Shown here: piece after piece, positions 7,834 through 17,131 of the stretch
Numbering within the stretch: the stretch's first letter is position 1
Layout of the letters: every line of letters begins with the position of its first letter
Assembly: GCA_034522055.1 (NCBI GenBank)
Contig: JAXHLS010000002.1
Coordinates: 3,491,549 to 3,555,548, forward strand
Direction of reading: 5' to 3'
From: Gammaproteobacteria bacterium
GTDB taxonomy: Bacteria; Pseudomonadota; Gammaproteobacteria; JAABTG01
Length of the DNA stretch: 64,000 bases
Translations under genes and position numbers: made by a program
Notes under the pieces: generated by a model
The model's input: only the letters and a program-made list of their open reading frames with translations
The model's database searches: none
Told to the model about the DNA's origin: nothing

Positions 7834-7893
7834 GATTATTACACTGTAATAATCGCCCGCCCGCCGCTCGAAGTCTCCCCTTATTCCCGAACT
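7834..7893. repeat. Palindrome-containing repeat, copy P2
   Basis: It opens with a perfect 21-bp palindrome (core ATTATTACACTGTAATAAT) and continues through CGCCCGCC...GCTCGAAG...ATTCCCGAA, which is repeated at 11871-11931. Confidence 0.65.
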
Positions 7894-7898
7894 CGAGA

Positions 7899-7970
7899 CC
7901 GGAAGGGAACTGCCGCTTGTGGAGGCCAAAGTGCGGTTGGGCTTGAAGTAGAGTCGTGCCGAACCGCGCC
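7899..7970 (+). pseudogene. Duplicated 3' end of the small gene at 6257-6493
   Basis: Bases 7899-7970 repeat 6441-6512 with scattered substitutions, including the codons for ELPL-EAK-RLGLK and the TAG stop. Only the tail exists here, so it is a duplicated fragment. Confidence 0.6.
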
Positions 7971-8139
7971 CGCCCACCATACTGGGCGCCGATGCGCCCT
8001 GAAGTGCCGTCTTCGCAGATGTCGGGTAAGAGAGTGACCTTGCGGCCACTCCCTCCCCTAACCCGGCATAGCCGGAACCAAAATATCTCGGATCGCCTAT
8101 CCTTATCCACAGCACCATCCAGGACAAGAGGGACAGGCC

Positions 8140-9657
8140 ATGAATCCGTTCGTTGAACGTCACCAGAACAAGATCGCCGGTGTGCTCTCCTGTTTTGACC
8201 GGGTTGTCATCACCGGAACCCTTCCTGATATCGGTTATGCCGGCGCTATGGCGAGCTACCTCAGTTACCATAAGATCCGACTGTTCGACTACCCCCGGTG
8301 GGCAGAACCCCTGCGCGATGAGTTGCGCCACCATGCCGAGCAACTCGCCATCGAGGCCGGCATTGAGATCGAGTTCATCCGGCGCCACAAGGCCTTTCGC
8401 AAAGAAGACCGTATCAAGGCCATCATTGCGGAACGCGGCGGTCATCCCGGGCTGGTCCACATCTTCTCCGCCATGGAATCCTGCACCGCTTATCGCCCCT
8501 GGCATGACAAGAACACAGGCCATACCCTGCTCAAACCCACGTCAGGGAAATGCCTGCATTACTACTTCTACTTCATCGATGAGGCCTTTGGACTCTGTTA
8601 CGTGCGGGTGCCCACCTGGGCGCCGTTCCGCCTGCAAGTCTACTTCAACGGCCATCACTGGCTGGCGCGCAGACTGGAAAAAGCCGGCATTCCCTTCGCG
8701 ATGGCGGACAATGCCTTTCTGTCCATTGCCGATCCCGAGCAGGCTCAGACGCTTGCCGACCGGCTGGATGCCAAACAGCTTCACCGACGACTGAATCGAT
8801 GGGCCAAACAGTTCTGCCCGGTAGCTCAGCGCTTTCGCTCCGGTTACCACTGGAGCTTGATGCAGGTGGAGTTCGCCACCGATGTCATCTTCCACCAGCA
8901 GGCCGAATTCCAGCCGCTCTACGAGTCCATCACCCGCACGGCGGTACAGGCCATTAAAGCCGACAATGTGGCCACCTTCCTTGGCCGTAAACTCGCCAGC
9001 ACCTATCAAGGGGAGGTCGGTAACGATTTCAGCACCCGTATCCAGGGTACACGCATCCGCCACCAGATGGGGCCGGCCAGCATCAAACTCTACGATAAAG
9101 CCGGCATCATGGCGCGTGTGGAATGCACCACCAACGATGCCTCATTCTTCAAAATCCACCGCTGGGTGGAACAACGTGACGGCTGGCAACAGTGGAAACT
9201 GGCACCGCTACGCAAAAATATCTACAGCCTGCGCGATCTGCGCAAGCTGATGAACGCCGCCAATGAGCGCTATCTCGCCTATATGGCGGCAATCGACAAT
9301 CCTGACGCCGGACTCAAGGACATCGATAAAATGTCCAGCCCCGCCAGGGACCAGGGCCGTTCATTCCGTGGCTTCAATCTGTTCCAGAAAAAGGACTATC
9401 ATCTCTTCCTCGCCATCGGGCGGGGCGAATGGTCAATCAGTGGCTTCCGTGCCGCCGATCTGCGGGCCTCTATGCCCGATCTATCACCCAGTCAATCATC
9501 CTATCTACTCAAACGGTTACGAACCCACGGACTGATCAAGAAAGTGGGACGTCGCTACAAGTATTACCTTACAAAGTTTGGGCGTCGCGTCCTGGCTGCA
9601 TCACTCAAGATGCGTGAATATTGTGTTCTCCCTGCACTCTGTGCTGACAGGGCATGA
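8140..9657 (+). CDS. Conserved 505-aa protein of a widespread, often multicopy family; winged-helix C-terminus
   Basis: 505 aa, ATG behind AGAGGGACAG. I recognise the family from its conserved blocks: GVLSCFDRVVITGTLP (about 14-29), ECTAYRPWHDK-like centre, YYFYFIDEAFGLCYVRVPTWAPFRLQVYFNGHHWLAR (about 148-185), RIRHQMGPASIKLYDKAGIMARVECTTND (about 306-335), ANERYLAYMAAIDNP. The C-terminal 90 residues (SGFRAADLR...SYLLKRLRTHGLIKKVGRRYKYYLT) form a winged helix, which is why such proteins are sometimes labelled MarR-like. No DDE, HUH or recombinase motif is evident. It stands alone between repeats and a group II intron, which suggests a mobile or mobilised gene. Function unknown. Confidence 0.75.
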   Translation: MNPFVERHQNKIAGVLSCFDRVVITGTLPDIGYAGAMASYLSYHKIRLFDYPRWAEPLRDELRHHAEQLAIEAGIEIEFIRRHKAFRKEDRIKAIIAERGGHPGLVHIFSAMESCTAYRPWHDKNTGHTLLKPTSGKCLHYYFYFIDEAFGLCYVRVPTWAPFRLQVYFNGHHWLARRLEKAGIPFAMADNAFLSIADPEQAQTLADRLDAKQLHRRLNRWAKQFCPVAQRFRSGYHWSLMQVEFATDVIFHQQAEFQPLYESITRTAVQAIKADNVATFLGRKLASTYQGEVGNDFSTRIQGTRIRHQMGPASIKLYDKAGIMARVECTTNDASFFKIHRWVEQRDGWQQWKLAPLRKNIYSLRDLRKLMNAANERYLAYMAAIDNPDAGLKDIDKMSSPARDQGRSFRGFNLFQKKDYHLFLAIGRGEWSISGFRAADLRASMPDLSPSQSSYLLKRLRTHGLIKKVGRRYKYYLTKFGRRVLAASLKMREYCVLPALCADRA

Positions 9658-9702
9658 GAATTTCTTGGCATTCTTGTCCAAGATTTCAGTGGTAAGGTAC
9701 TA

Positions 9703-9737
9703 AGAACCGTGCATGACAGTTTCCCGTCACACGGCTC
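9703..9737 (-). ncRNA. Group II intron domain V
   Basis: Reverse strand GAGCCGTGTGACGGGAAACT followed by GTCATGCACGGTTCT. This is the 34-35 nt domain V hairpin with GAAA tetraloop and the GAGCCGT...ACGGTTC closing stem, the catalytic heart of group II introns. Confidence 0.85.
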
Positions 9738-9802
9738 AAGCCTTTACGAAGGCCCGTTACCGGACCCAGTGACGCCGCCCGCCGGAGCTGCGGAGCGTCA
9801 AG

Positions 9803-11284
9803 TTACGCCTCAGCCAATGACCCCTCCCACATCCGACGACTGATCCGACGCGAGCGCAGACGGTTCGCGAAGTAGTCGGCGAATGCAGGGTCGTAAGGCG
9901 TGGCCTCGGCGCGTATCTTGACGTGTCGGGTGATGGGAATGCTGGCCGCTCGAAACAGATCAAGCGGTGTCGCTTCACCCTGCGGGTTGCGGATCGGTGC
10001 AGTGAACACCCAGTTTCGGTAACCTTGACTGCGGAAGTAGCGCTTCTGCCGCCAGGCCACCGATTTGTTCGGGTGGCGCCGCCTGATCCAGGCCCACAAT
10101 GCCCGAGACACCTGGTAGTCGACATGGTCGAAGGTCTTCTGGGAGACGACATGACGGTAGTAGTTGGCCCAGCCCCGGATCTTGGGATTCAGTTGCCGGA
10201 TCAGCTCTTCGGTCTTAGCCGTCGCTCGGGCTTTGATGAGCGCTCGGATCTCGGCCAGGAACGCTTTCACCGAGCCCTTGGCGGGCTTGATGAGCAGCTT
10301 GCCGTTGTACTTGCGTACGTTGAACCCAAGGAAATCGAAGCCCTACTCGATGTGCGAGATCCTGGTCTTCTCCGGGGAGAGTTCCAGGCCACGTTCCCGC
10401 AGAAAGGCGGCCACCGCGGGCTTCACCTTTTCCTCCAGCAGCTCTTTTGAAGCGCCGGTGATGATGAAGTCGTCGGCGTACTTGACGACATGAACCTTCT
10501 GACCCTTGGGAGCCGCACGCGCGGCGACCGCTTCCAGGCCGTCCAGTGTCATATTCGCCAAGGTCGGCGACGCAATCCCGCCTTGCGGCGTACCCGTTGC
10601 GGTCGGGTAGAGGGTCCCTTCTTCCATGTAACCTGCTGCCAGCCATTTTCTCAGGACCATCTGATCCATTGGAATATTGGCCTCCAACCACGAATGGTTG
10701 ATCCGGTCAAAACACGCTTTAATGTCCCCTTCAAGAATCCACTGGGGAGAATACCTCTTCGCTAAAACGATGAAGCATTGCCCAATGGCATCGGCAGTCG
10801 AGCGTTTGGGCCGGAAGCCATAGGCGTTCCGGTCCGCTTGCATCTCCGACACCGGCTCCAGGGCCAGCAGGTAGAGTGCCTGCATGGCCCTGTCATGCAG
10901 GGTGGGAATGCTAAGCGGGCGCTGTTTGCCGTTCTTCTTGGGGATATAGACGCGGCGCAACGGCAGGGCATGATAACCCCTTCGTTGCAATGCCCGGGCA
11001 GCGTGGAGTTTCTGACACGACGTTCTCCATAGACAACCGTCCACCCCAGCCGTGTTGTGGCCACGGTTGCGGACGACTCGTCGCACGGCCAGAAGCTTGG
11101 CCGAGAACGAGTGGGTGAGAAGCCATTGCAGGGCCTTGACCTTGCCCCAGCGCCCCTCCCGAGTCGCCTTCGCGATACGCCTCTGCAGCCGTCGTACCTG
11201 CTCCTCGACGGGCTGCCAGTCGATGGCATCCCAGCTCGGGGCCGTTGAGGACGCACCAAGCGACAGCATGGCCGCGCTCGTCAT
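9803..11284 (-). pseudogene. ltrA: Group II intron reverse transcriptase/maturase with a nonsense codon
   Basis: The start at 11284 is behind GAGGAAAGG. Translation shows all RT blocks: the RPLSIPTLHDRAMQ block, GFRPKRSTADAI, ILEGDIKACFDRI, GTPQGGIASPTLANM and KYADDF (about residue 270), followed by the maturase X domain (GWANYYRHVVS). A TAG at 10343-10345 replaces what should be the acidic residue before GFDFLGF; the frame then continues to 9803. The total would be 493 aa. No HNH endonuclease domain follows. The nonsense mutation probably makes the intron immobile. Confidence 0.88.
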
Positions 11285-11870
11285 TTGCCTTTCCTCATTC
11301 GAACGGTTCTCCAGACTCTCTCGCGATGAAAGACCAGTCGGACGTAGGCCCACTTTCGTGTCGGGTAACGTTCAAACCCGTATCCGTTCCATTACAGAAC
11401 GACCTTCGCTTCTTCCGACCTCCCAAACCCGCACCGCGATGGGCGCACCTCACGATGCGCTGTCCCGGCCCGAGGGCCGGACGCGATACGGGGTTTCCAC
11501 GTTCCGCTATGAGAAGTACGCCGGGTTAGGTGTCTGCTATCGACCGGGAAGCCATGGGCCACGGCAGCGCAGTAATAAGACGTTGCTCCCGCCTCCGATA
11601 CCTTTTGGTTCAAGCGTTCCAACCACTTTCGCTTGTTCACAGTTACGACCTTTAACGCAGATTCAGATACCTTCACCATACCGACTATCTAGCACTCACC
11701 CAGTTGTGGTTACCAGGAGGGTCCGCCTCTCACGATTTGAACCCCGCACCCGAGGTGCTTCGTTTCATTGTCAGGGCAGCTCTTGATTCATGCCCGTAGA
11801 TTCACCCGGTGGCACGGGTGGTTCCCGCCGTCTTCAGGGGGAACAACTTCTCAAAGCGACTTCGTGTCGC

Positions 11871-11931
11871 ACTATTACACTGTAATAATTGCCCGCCGGC
11901 CGGCCGCTCGAAGCCGTCCCTCACTCCCGAA
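11871..11931. repeat. Palindrome-containing repeat, copy P3
   Basis: This is the same unit as 7834-7893, with one change in the left arm of the palindrome (CTATTACACTGTAATAATT). It is directly followed by structured repeat S copy 2. The stretch 11700-11870 has no convincing gene. Confidence 0.65.
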
Positions 11932-11933
11932 TC

Positions 11934-12196
11934 AGCTGTCCACAGAGTCCACAGGCCTTGTCCGCCCTTGGCAAAGCGAGCCTTCTTACTCGCGTCGCCA
12001 AGGGTGGGACCGCGCTTGCGCGGTGCCTGTGGGCCCCTGTGGTCAGGTGAAGCCGCGCCGCCGGCCCGCGGGAGCCTCTCGATGCAGCCCCTGTGCCAGG
12101 CGCATGCCTGGCGCCGGGGCTGCTCCGCCGCGACGCCGCCCGTGTCACTAGCGAGCGTAAGCGGGGTAGTGACGCGGGCGGCGCTACCGTAAACGG
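11934..12196. repeat. Structured repeat S, copy 2 (263 bp) with an inserted hairpin
   Basis: Same as 7472-7660, with a 73-bp insertion at 12058-12130. The insertion contains a long hairpin (CAGCCCC...GGGGCTG with inner GCCAGG/CCTGGC, 12085-12122). The flanking halves match copy 1 closely, so the insertion is secondary. Confidence 0.7.
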
Positions 12197-12601
12197 CGCG
12201 GCGTGAGGGCCGATTTTCTCGATGACGCGCGAATGACGCGTTCCTAAACTGCCGCCCACGATCGATTTCATCCGTGGCCACTGCGGCTCAGTGGCAAAGA
12301 GGGCGCCCACCCTCGACCTCTTAGGTCGAATCGGGCATGCGCGTACAGGGCCGAACCATGCGCGCCGACCTCACGGTCGCCGGTCCATCGTCAAAATCGT
12401 CGACCGTCCGGTCGACTCATCCGGTGAGCTCCTAACTCGCCATTCCACGAACTGCCCGATCCGGCCGCCGCAAGTCGCGTCGACGGGTGTTCTCTCAACA
12501 TCGCGAAGATCCTGAGTCTGAACATACTGCATGATGTTTTTGCCGCGTACTTTAATCACATTCGCTGAGGGTTCAGGTTCTCAGCCCCTCATGTAAACCG
12601 C
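12197..12601. other. Intergenic, no gene recognised
   Basis: GC-rich sequence with only short overlapping frames. A reverse frame from 12559 begins MIKVRGKNIMQYVQTQDLRD but soon turns into low-quality sequence. It could be a gene remnant; I cannot assign it. Confidence 0.4.
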
Positions 12602-13057
12602 TCAGTTCGTATCCTTGCTAGCGTTTTTCAGACGCTCAATGTCCGCATAGAACGGCTCTCGGCTCTCAGGGTCGAAGTCCTCTGGATGCGCATCCATCCA
12701 GTCGATGGTGCGCTGGCAATACTCGATGGCCAGATCGGTCTCGCCGCGTGCCTCGCAGACCATGGCTTTTCGCATGAGCCAGTCGTGCACTTCAGGGTAT
12801 TCGGTGCGCAATTGCTCGCACACGGCATCCGCCTCATCGAGCCTTCCCGCATTGACAAGGGTGATAACGCTGTTGGATAACCGGTCGAGTTCCATGTCGT
12901 CGAAGAGGTCATCGTGTTGCAGGGTGAGCAGGTCACTGTGATCTGATGTCGCCGGTGTGGTGGTGGGTGGGATGCTGCGGTCCTGCTCCCAGCAGCAGCG
13001 CTTGTATTTCTTGCCACTGCCGCAAGGGCAGGGCTGATTTCTTCCTATCTTTGCCAT
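12602..13057 (-). CDS. SEC-C motif protein
   Basis: 151 aa from ATG 13057, behind GAGGAGACAG. Residues 1-25 hold the SEC-C zinc-binding motif ([18 protein letters not shown]), known from the SecA C-terminus and many unrelated proteins. The rest is helical with TPR-like repeats ([44 protein letters not shown]), suggesting a binding protein. Longer upstream starts run into sequence without a ribosome-binding site. Role unknown. Confidence 0.85.
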   Translation of the reverse strand: MAKIGRNQPCPCGSGKKYKRCCWEQDRSIPPTTTPATSDHSDLLTLQHDDLFDDMELDRLSNSVITLVNAGRLDEADAVCEQLRTEYPEVHDWLMRKAMVCEARGETDLAIEYCQRTIDWMDAHPEDFDPESREPFYADIERLKNASKDTN

Positions 13058-13107
13058 CGCTGTCTCCTCATCGACAATGGTCTGGCCCCAATCTCGGAGA
13101 GCGCGCC

Positions 13108-13671
13108 ATGGGCGATGAACTGTTTGCCGATCCACGATTGTACGACCACTTGCTTCTGCTTGACCGCGATTTGTGTGAGCGGGCACGACGCGCAGGCTGC
13201 CCTCAGTGTGCCGGCGTCCTGCACAGTGCCACCTATCAGCGCAAGCCACGCGGGATTCCACCGGGCCTTACCGATGCATTGCACACCCGTCGCCTGAGCT
13301 TGTGCTGCGCCCGTTGCCGCCAGCGGGTGACACCGCCTTCGGTGCGTTTCCTCGGACGCCGGGTATACACCGGCGCTGTGCTGGTACTGGCCTGCGTACG
13401 CACACTCACCGCTGCGCGGATTCGCGAGCTGCAGGCGCTGTTGGGGGTAGACCGGCGTACGCTGCGGCGCTGGTGCCGCTGGTGGCGTGAGTCCCTGGTG
13501 CGCTCGCCCTGGTGGCATGCAGCGCGGGCGCGCTTCCTGCCGCCGCTTGAGGACCAGCAACTGCCGGGTGCCCTGCTTGCACGCTTCGAGGAACCGGATC
13601 CGCTGCGCAGGATGGCCGAGGTGTTGGCATTTCTCGCGCCGCTGTCTGTCGCCGCCGGGCACGTTGGCTGA
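13108..13671 (+). CDS. Zinc-ribbon/HTH accessory protein of transposon A
   Basis: 187 aa from ATG 13108. It has two CxxC pairs, GCPQC (about 31-35) and CCARC (about 68-72), making a zinc ribbon, then a helix-turn-helix-like stretch ([26 protein letters not shown], about 100-125). It stands in the same position as the DUF6431-like gene of transposon B. Such proteins may help recognise transposon ends or targets, but I know of no proven function. Confidence 0.7.
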   Translation: MGDELFADPRLYDHLLLLDRDLCERARRAGCPQCAGVLHSATYQRKPRGIPPGLTDALHTRRLSLCCARCRQRVTPPSVRFLGRRVYTGAVLVLACVRTLTAARIRELQALLGVDRRTLRRWCRWWRESLVRSPWWHAARARFLPPLEDQQLPGALLARFEEPDPLRRMAEVLAFLAPLSVAAGHVG

Positions 13672-13901
13672 GGGGGATCGCGCACCCGCAGAAGTTGCAC
13701 CTTCCACAACCTGTGCCAAGGCGCTTAGCCTCACAAGACGGACCGATGACGAGGCGATGTAGATGGCTGTAAAAACCCGCGCATATCTGGCGAAGGATTG
13801 ATTGGTAGGCCAACCAGTCGCTGAACCGGCTGGCGGGCGGCCGCGAGCAACCGGTGACAGGAGTGCCGGAATCGGGTAGATGAAGAGGGGCCGTTGAGAC
13901 A

Positions 13902-13951
13902 GGTGCGATACCGGGTGTAATTGACTTGGCCGTCGACCCCGGTATCGCACC
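13902..13951. terminator. Strong hairpin inside the IS21 left end
   Basis: GGTGCGATACCGGG (13902-13915) and CCCGGTATCGCACC (13938-13951) form a perfect 14-bp stem with a 22-nt loop, conserved in the second copy. It could stop outside transcription entering the element, or be a transposase-related site. There is no T-run. Confidence 0.45.
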
Positions 13952-14031
13952 CCGGGCCGTGCAGAGCACGAGCCCGCACACTATTTCTCGTTTTCCCCTG
14001 ACAATCAAGTCCTCATCGGCCTGGGTCGCCG

Positions 14032-14493
14032 ATGGAGAACTCTGCACGCCTGTACAACTGCGCTCGCTGTCACCGGCAGGTGATGATCTGCAGCCGCTGT
14101 GACCGCGGCAACATCTATTGCCCTGAAGGGTGTGCGCAGGTGGCACGAAGCGCGTCTCTGCGGGCCGCCGGCTGGCGCTACCAGCAGAGCCGCAATGGCC
14201 GGCACAAGCATGCCGAGCGGCAACGCCGCTACCGGGCGAGAAGGCAGAAAGTGACGCATCAGGGTTCCCCGGCCCCGTCCCCTCATGATCCACTATCCCC
14301 CGTTCCGGCGAGGCCGGCTGGCCGCCGCGGTACGGATGGCGCGCCGATGATGGCGTCCATTCGCTGCCACTTCTGCGGCCGTGAGTGCGGGCCCTTCCTG
14401 CGTACCGGCCCGCTTCATCGCACCACCGCCGCCGCTGCGCTCGGAACACTCACCCGACAGGGGCCGCCGGGCGCCCGGGCTCAGCCCCCTTGA
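14032..14493 (+). CDS. Zinc-finger accessory protein of the IS21 element
   Basis: 153 aa. The N-terminal 35 residues contain [25 protein letters not shown], three CxxC-type pairs typical of a zinc finger. A basic stretch follows ([17 protein letters not shown], about 61-77), and a further CHFCGREC pair lies near 113-120. A nucleic-acid-binding role is likely. It is the first gene of the element, upstream of istA. The copy at 49150-49610 has a one-base deletion. Confidence 0.65.
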   Translation: MENSARLYNCARCHRQVMICSRCDRGNIYCPEGCAQVARSASLRAAGWRYQQSRNGRHKHAERQRRYRARRQKVTHQGSPAPSPHDPLSPVPARPAGRRGTDGAPMMASIRCHFCGRECGPFLRTGPLHRTTAAAALGTLTRQGPPGARAQPP

Positions 14494-14524
14494 GCCGCCC
14501 GGCCACGAGATGAGGAGAAACGCA

Positions 14525-16039
14525 TTGGCCATCAGCAAAGAACAAGAGGCGCAGATCCTGCGCTATCACTACGTCGAGAAGTGGCGGGTGGGCACCATTG
14601 CCAGTCAGTTGGGCGTGCACCACAACGTCGTCAATCGGGTGCTCTCCCAGGCCGGCATGCCGAAGGTCGAGCGGGCTGCGCAGCCGTCGATGATCGATCC
14701 TTATCTGCCGTTCATCACCGACACCCTGGCCCAGTTCCCCAGGCTCACCGCCAGCCGCCTCTACGGCATGGTGCGTGAACGGGGCTACCCCGGTGGCCCC
14801 GACCACTTCCGCCACCAGCTCGCCTGTTACCGGCCACGCCCCCAGCCCGAGGCCTTTCTGCGCCTGAAGACCCTGCCCGGCGAACAGGGACAGATCGACT
14901 GGGGCCATTTCGGCAAGCTCACCATCGGCCGCGCAACCCATGCCCTGATGGCCTTTGTCATGGTGCTCAGCTACTCCCGGCGCATTTTTTTGCGCTTCTT
15001 CCTCGGTGCCAAGATGGCCAACTTCCTGCGGGGCCACGAGGCGGCCTTCACTGCCTCGAACGGCCTGCCCAAGGTCCTGCTCTACGACAACCTGAAAAGC
15101 GCCGTGCTGGAGCGCCAGGGTGAGGCCATCCGCTTCCATCCCACCTTGCTCGAGTTCGCCGCCCACTACCGCTTTGAGCCCCGTCCGGTGGCGGTGGCCC
15201 GGGGCAACGAGAAGGGGCGGGTGGAGCGCGCCATCCGCACGATACGCGATAATTTCTGGCCGGCCCGCCAATGGACCGACATCGATGATCTCAACGCCCA
15301 GGCCGAGGCCTGGTGCAACGGCTGGGCCATGGACCGGCCCTGCCCGGAGGACCGTGCCCTCTCGGTGCGCCAGGCCTTCGAGCAGGAGCCCCTGCTGGCG
15401 CTGCCCGATAACCCCTATCCCACCGACGAGCGGGTCGAGGTCCACATCGGCAAGACCCCTTACGCGCGCTTCGAGGGCAACGACTACAGCGTGCCCCACA
15501 CCCATGTGCGCCGCACCCTCACCGTCTCGGCCTCACCCACCGAGGTGCGGATCCTCGACGGCGGAGACGTCATCGCCCGCCACCCGCGCAGCTACGACAA
15601 GGGCCGGCAGATCGAACAGCCGGAACACATCGAGGCACTGGTCCAGATCAAACGCCAGGCCCGGCATCATCGCGGCCAGGACCACCTGGCCCAAGCCGCA
15701 CCGGCCAGCCGGCAATTGGCTGTCCAGGCCGCCGAGCGCGGCGACAACCTCGGCGCCATCACCGCAGCCCTGCTGCGCCTCCTCGATGCCTACGGCGCCC
15801 CCGAGCTGGAGGCGGCCATCCAGGAGAGCCTGGCCCAGGGGGTGGCTCACCCCAATGGCGTGCGCATCGCCCTGCAGCGTAGGCGCGAGGCGAGAAACCA
15901 GCCGCCCCGGGTGGGGGTGCGCATCGACCACGCGCGCGCCAGGGGGCTGGTGGTACGCACCCATGATCTGGGCGGCTACGACGCCTTGCAGTCCACCCCG
16001 CCCGAAACCGAAGACGACGCCCAGGAGGAGCCCCAATGA
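14525..16039 (+). CDS. istA: IS21-family transposase IstA
   Basis: 504 aa if it starts at TTG 14525, which has AGGAGA 6 bases upstream; the in-frame ATG at 14510 contains that ribosome-binding site within the gene. An HTH_38-like N-terminus ([24 protein letters not shown]) is followed by the DDE core: [20 protein letters not shown] and [14 protein letters not shown] supply the D, D and E. The C-terminal part binds DNA and IstB. Its stop overlaps the istB start (ATGA). Confidence 0.9.
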   Translation: MAISKEQEAQILRYHYVEKWRVGTIASQLGVHHNVVNRVLSQAGMPKVERAAQPSMIDPYLPFITDTLAQFPRLTASRLYGMVRERGYPGGPDHFRHQLACYRPRPQPEAFLRLKTLPGEQGQIDWGHFGKLTIGRATHALMAFVMVLSYSRRIFLRFFLGAKMANFLRGHEAAFTASNGLPKVLLYDNLKSAVLERQGEAIRFHPTLLEFAAHYRFEPRPVAVARGNEKGRVERAIRTIRDNFWPARQWTDIDDLNAQAEAWCNGWAMDRPCPEDRALSVRQAFEQEPLLALPDNPYPTDERVEVHIGKTPYARFEGNDYSVPHTHVRRTLTVSASPTEVRILDGGDVIARHPRSYDKGRQIEQPEHIEALVQIKRQARHHRGQDHLAQAAPASRQLAVQAAERGDNLGAITAALLRLLDAYGAPELEAAIQESLAQGVAHPNGVRIALQRRREARNQPPRVGVRIDHARARGLVVRTHDLGGYDALQSTPPETEDDAQEEPQ

Positions 16040-16803
16040 TCCCTAACGCATCCCTGAAAGAACGGGCCACGGCCCTCAAGCTCCATGGCCTGCTGAGCCA
16101 TTGGGAGGAGAGCGCCGACGCTGGCTGGGTCGAGTCCCTGATCCAGTGGGAAGAGGAGGAACGCGCCCACCGCAGCCTCGAGCGGCGCATGAAAGGGGCG
16201 CGGCTGGGCCGCTTCAAACCCCTGGCCGACTTCGACTGGGGCTGGCCCAGCCGCTGCGACCGGGAACTGGTCAGTGAGCTGATGCGCCTCGACTTCCTCA
16301 CCGAGGCGGTCAATATCATCCTGGTGGGACCCAACGGGGTCGGCAAATCCACCCTGGCCCGCAACATCGCCCATCAAGCGGTGCTGGCCGGCCACAGCGT
16401 CCTCTTTACCAGCGCCGGCCAGATGCTCAATGACTTGGCCGCCCAGGATGGCGACAGCGCCCTCAAGCGGCGCCTCGCCCGCTACGCCCGCCCTCAACTG
16501 CTAGCGGTCGACGAGGTGGGGTATCTCGCCTACTCCAATCGCCATGCCGATCTGCTGTTCGAGATCGTCTCCCGCCGCTACGAGGAGAAATCCACCCTGG
16601 TCACCACCAATCGGCCCTTCGCCGAATGGGGTGAAGTCTTTCCCAACGCCTCCTGCGTGGTCTCCCTCGTGGACCGGCTGGTACACCGCTCAGAGATCCT
16701 CACCATCGAAGGCGAATCCTACCGGCTCAAGGAGGCCAAGGAGCGACAGCAGCAACAGGCACAGCGGCGCCGAGCCGCCGCCAAATCCAACAAAGGAGCC
16801 TAA
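16036..16803 (+). CDS. istB: IS21-family helper ATPase IstB
   Basis: 255 aa, overlapping istA by 4 bp. Walker A GPNGVGKS (about 95-102), Walker [11 protein letters not shown] (about 155-164) and sensor TTNRPFAEW are clear. IstB is a DnaA/DnaC-like AAA+ protein that selects target DNA and stimulates IstA. It ends with a glutamine/arginine-rich tail. TAA at 16801 is followed after two bases by a small gene. Confidence 0.92.
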   Translation: MIPNASLKERATALKLHGLLSHWEESADAGWVESLIQWEEEERAHRSLERRMKGARLGRFKPLADFDWGWPSRCDRELVSELMRLDFLTEAVNIILVGPNGVGKSTLARNIAHQAVLAGHSVLFTSAGQMLNDLAAQDGDSALKRRLARYARPQLLAVDEVGYLAYSNRHADLLFEIVSRRYEEKSTLVTTNRPFAEWGEVFPNASCVVSLVDRLVHRSEILTIEGESYRLKEAKERQQQQAQRRRAAAKSNKGA

Positions 16804-16805
16804 CC

Positions 16806-16982
16806 ATGACCCATCCCCCGATACCGGACGACTGGACACCAGAGCAGGCATTGGCAGTCTATGACTTTATCGACGAACTTCGCGATGCCATCTGGAGCCG
16901 ATACGATCGGCAGCTGGTCGAACTCATGCAACAAGACCGCATAACGACCTTTGAAGTCGACGACGATGACTTGATCTTCTGA
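16806..16982 (+). CDS. Conserved 58-aa protein, last gene of the IS21 element
   Basis: ATG two bases after the istB stop, ending TGA 16980-16982. The protein begins [20 protein letters not shown], continues FIDELRDAIWSRYDRQLVEL and ends in an acidic DDDDLIF tail. The core EQALAVYDFIDELR-AI--RY---LVELMQQ resembles EDAYSVLTFIDELREQI--EY---IVQMLQE of the 65-aa protein at 19543, and more distantly the 55-aa protein at 36379. It is conserved intact in copy 2. Predicted to be all-helical and cytoplasmic; role unknown. Confidence 0.7.
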   Translation: MTHPPIPDDWTPEQALAVYDFIDELRDAIWSRYDRQLVELMQQDRITTFEVDDDDLIF

Positions 16983-17131
16983 GCCGACCCTTAAACCCAA
17001 ATCGGCGGCGTGACCTGGCTTGAGTCGAGGCGACCTATCCGCGCTGAGGCCGAGTCACGCCGCCTGAACCTGCGACTGCGACCTTCGCCATTTATGCGCG
17101 GATTTACTCAGCCGCTAACAGGCGATGCACC

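Larger units (their letters stand above)
9703..11699 (-). mobile_element. Group II intron, decayed, reverse strand
   Basis: It contains the intron-encoded reverse transcriptase (9803-11284) and a clear domain V (9703-9737). Upstream of the RT, 11285-11699 is a structured GC-rich leader with no gene, as expected for domains I-III. A plausible 5' boundary is GTGAGTGCTAG at about 11699. Beyond domain V (below 9703) the expected domain VI stem is not recognisable, so the 3' end is probably truncated or altered. Confidence 0.75.
13758..17120 (+). mobile_element. IS21-family insertion sequence, copy 1 (3363 bp)
   Basis: The left end begins TGTAGATGGCTG and the right end, read inward, TGTTAGCGGCTG. 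Both continue into CCGCGCATA..TGGCGAAGG, forming an inverted repeat of about 38 bp. GGCGA flanks both sides (13753-13757 and 17121-17125), a 5-bp target duplication. It carries a zinc-finger gene, istA, istB and a 58-aa gene. A near-identical copy lies inverted at 46523-49884. Confidence 0.92.

Noticed and set aside
8140-9657. Simple MarR regulator annotation for the 505-aa gene
   Set aside because: Only the last 90 residues resemble a winged helix; the protein is more than three times MarR length and has other conserved blocks.
11720-11760. tRNA-like T-arm (GGTTCAAATC on the reverse strand)
   Set aside because: The flanking bases do not pair as a T-stem and no acceptor or anticodon arm can be drawn.
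14450-15505. Long open frame opposite istA (and its twin at 48138-49193)
   Set aside because: It is the antisense shadow of a GC-rich transposase gene: glycine/alanine-rich, no family motifs, and it changes only where istA changes.
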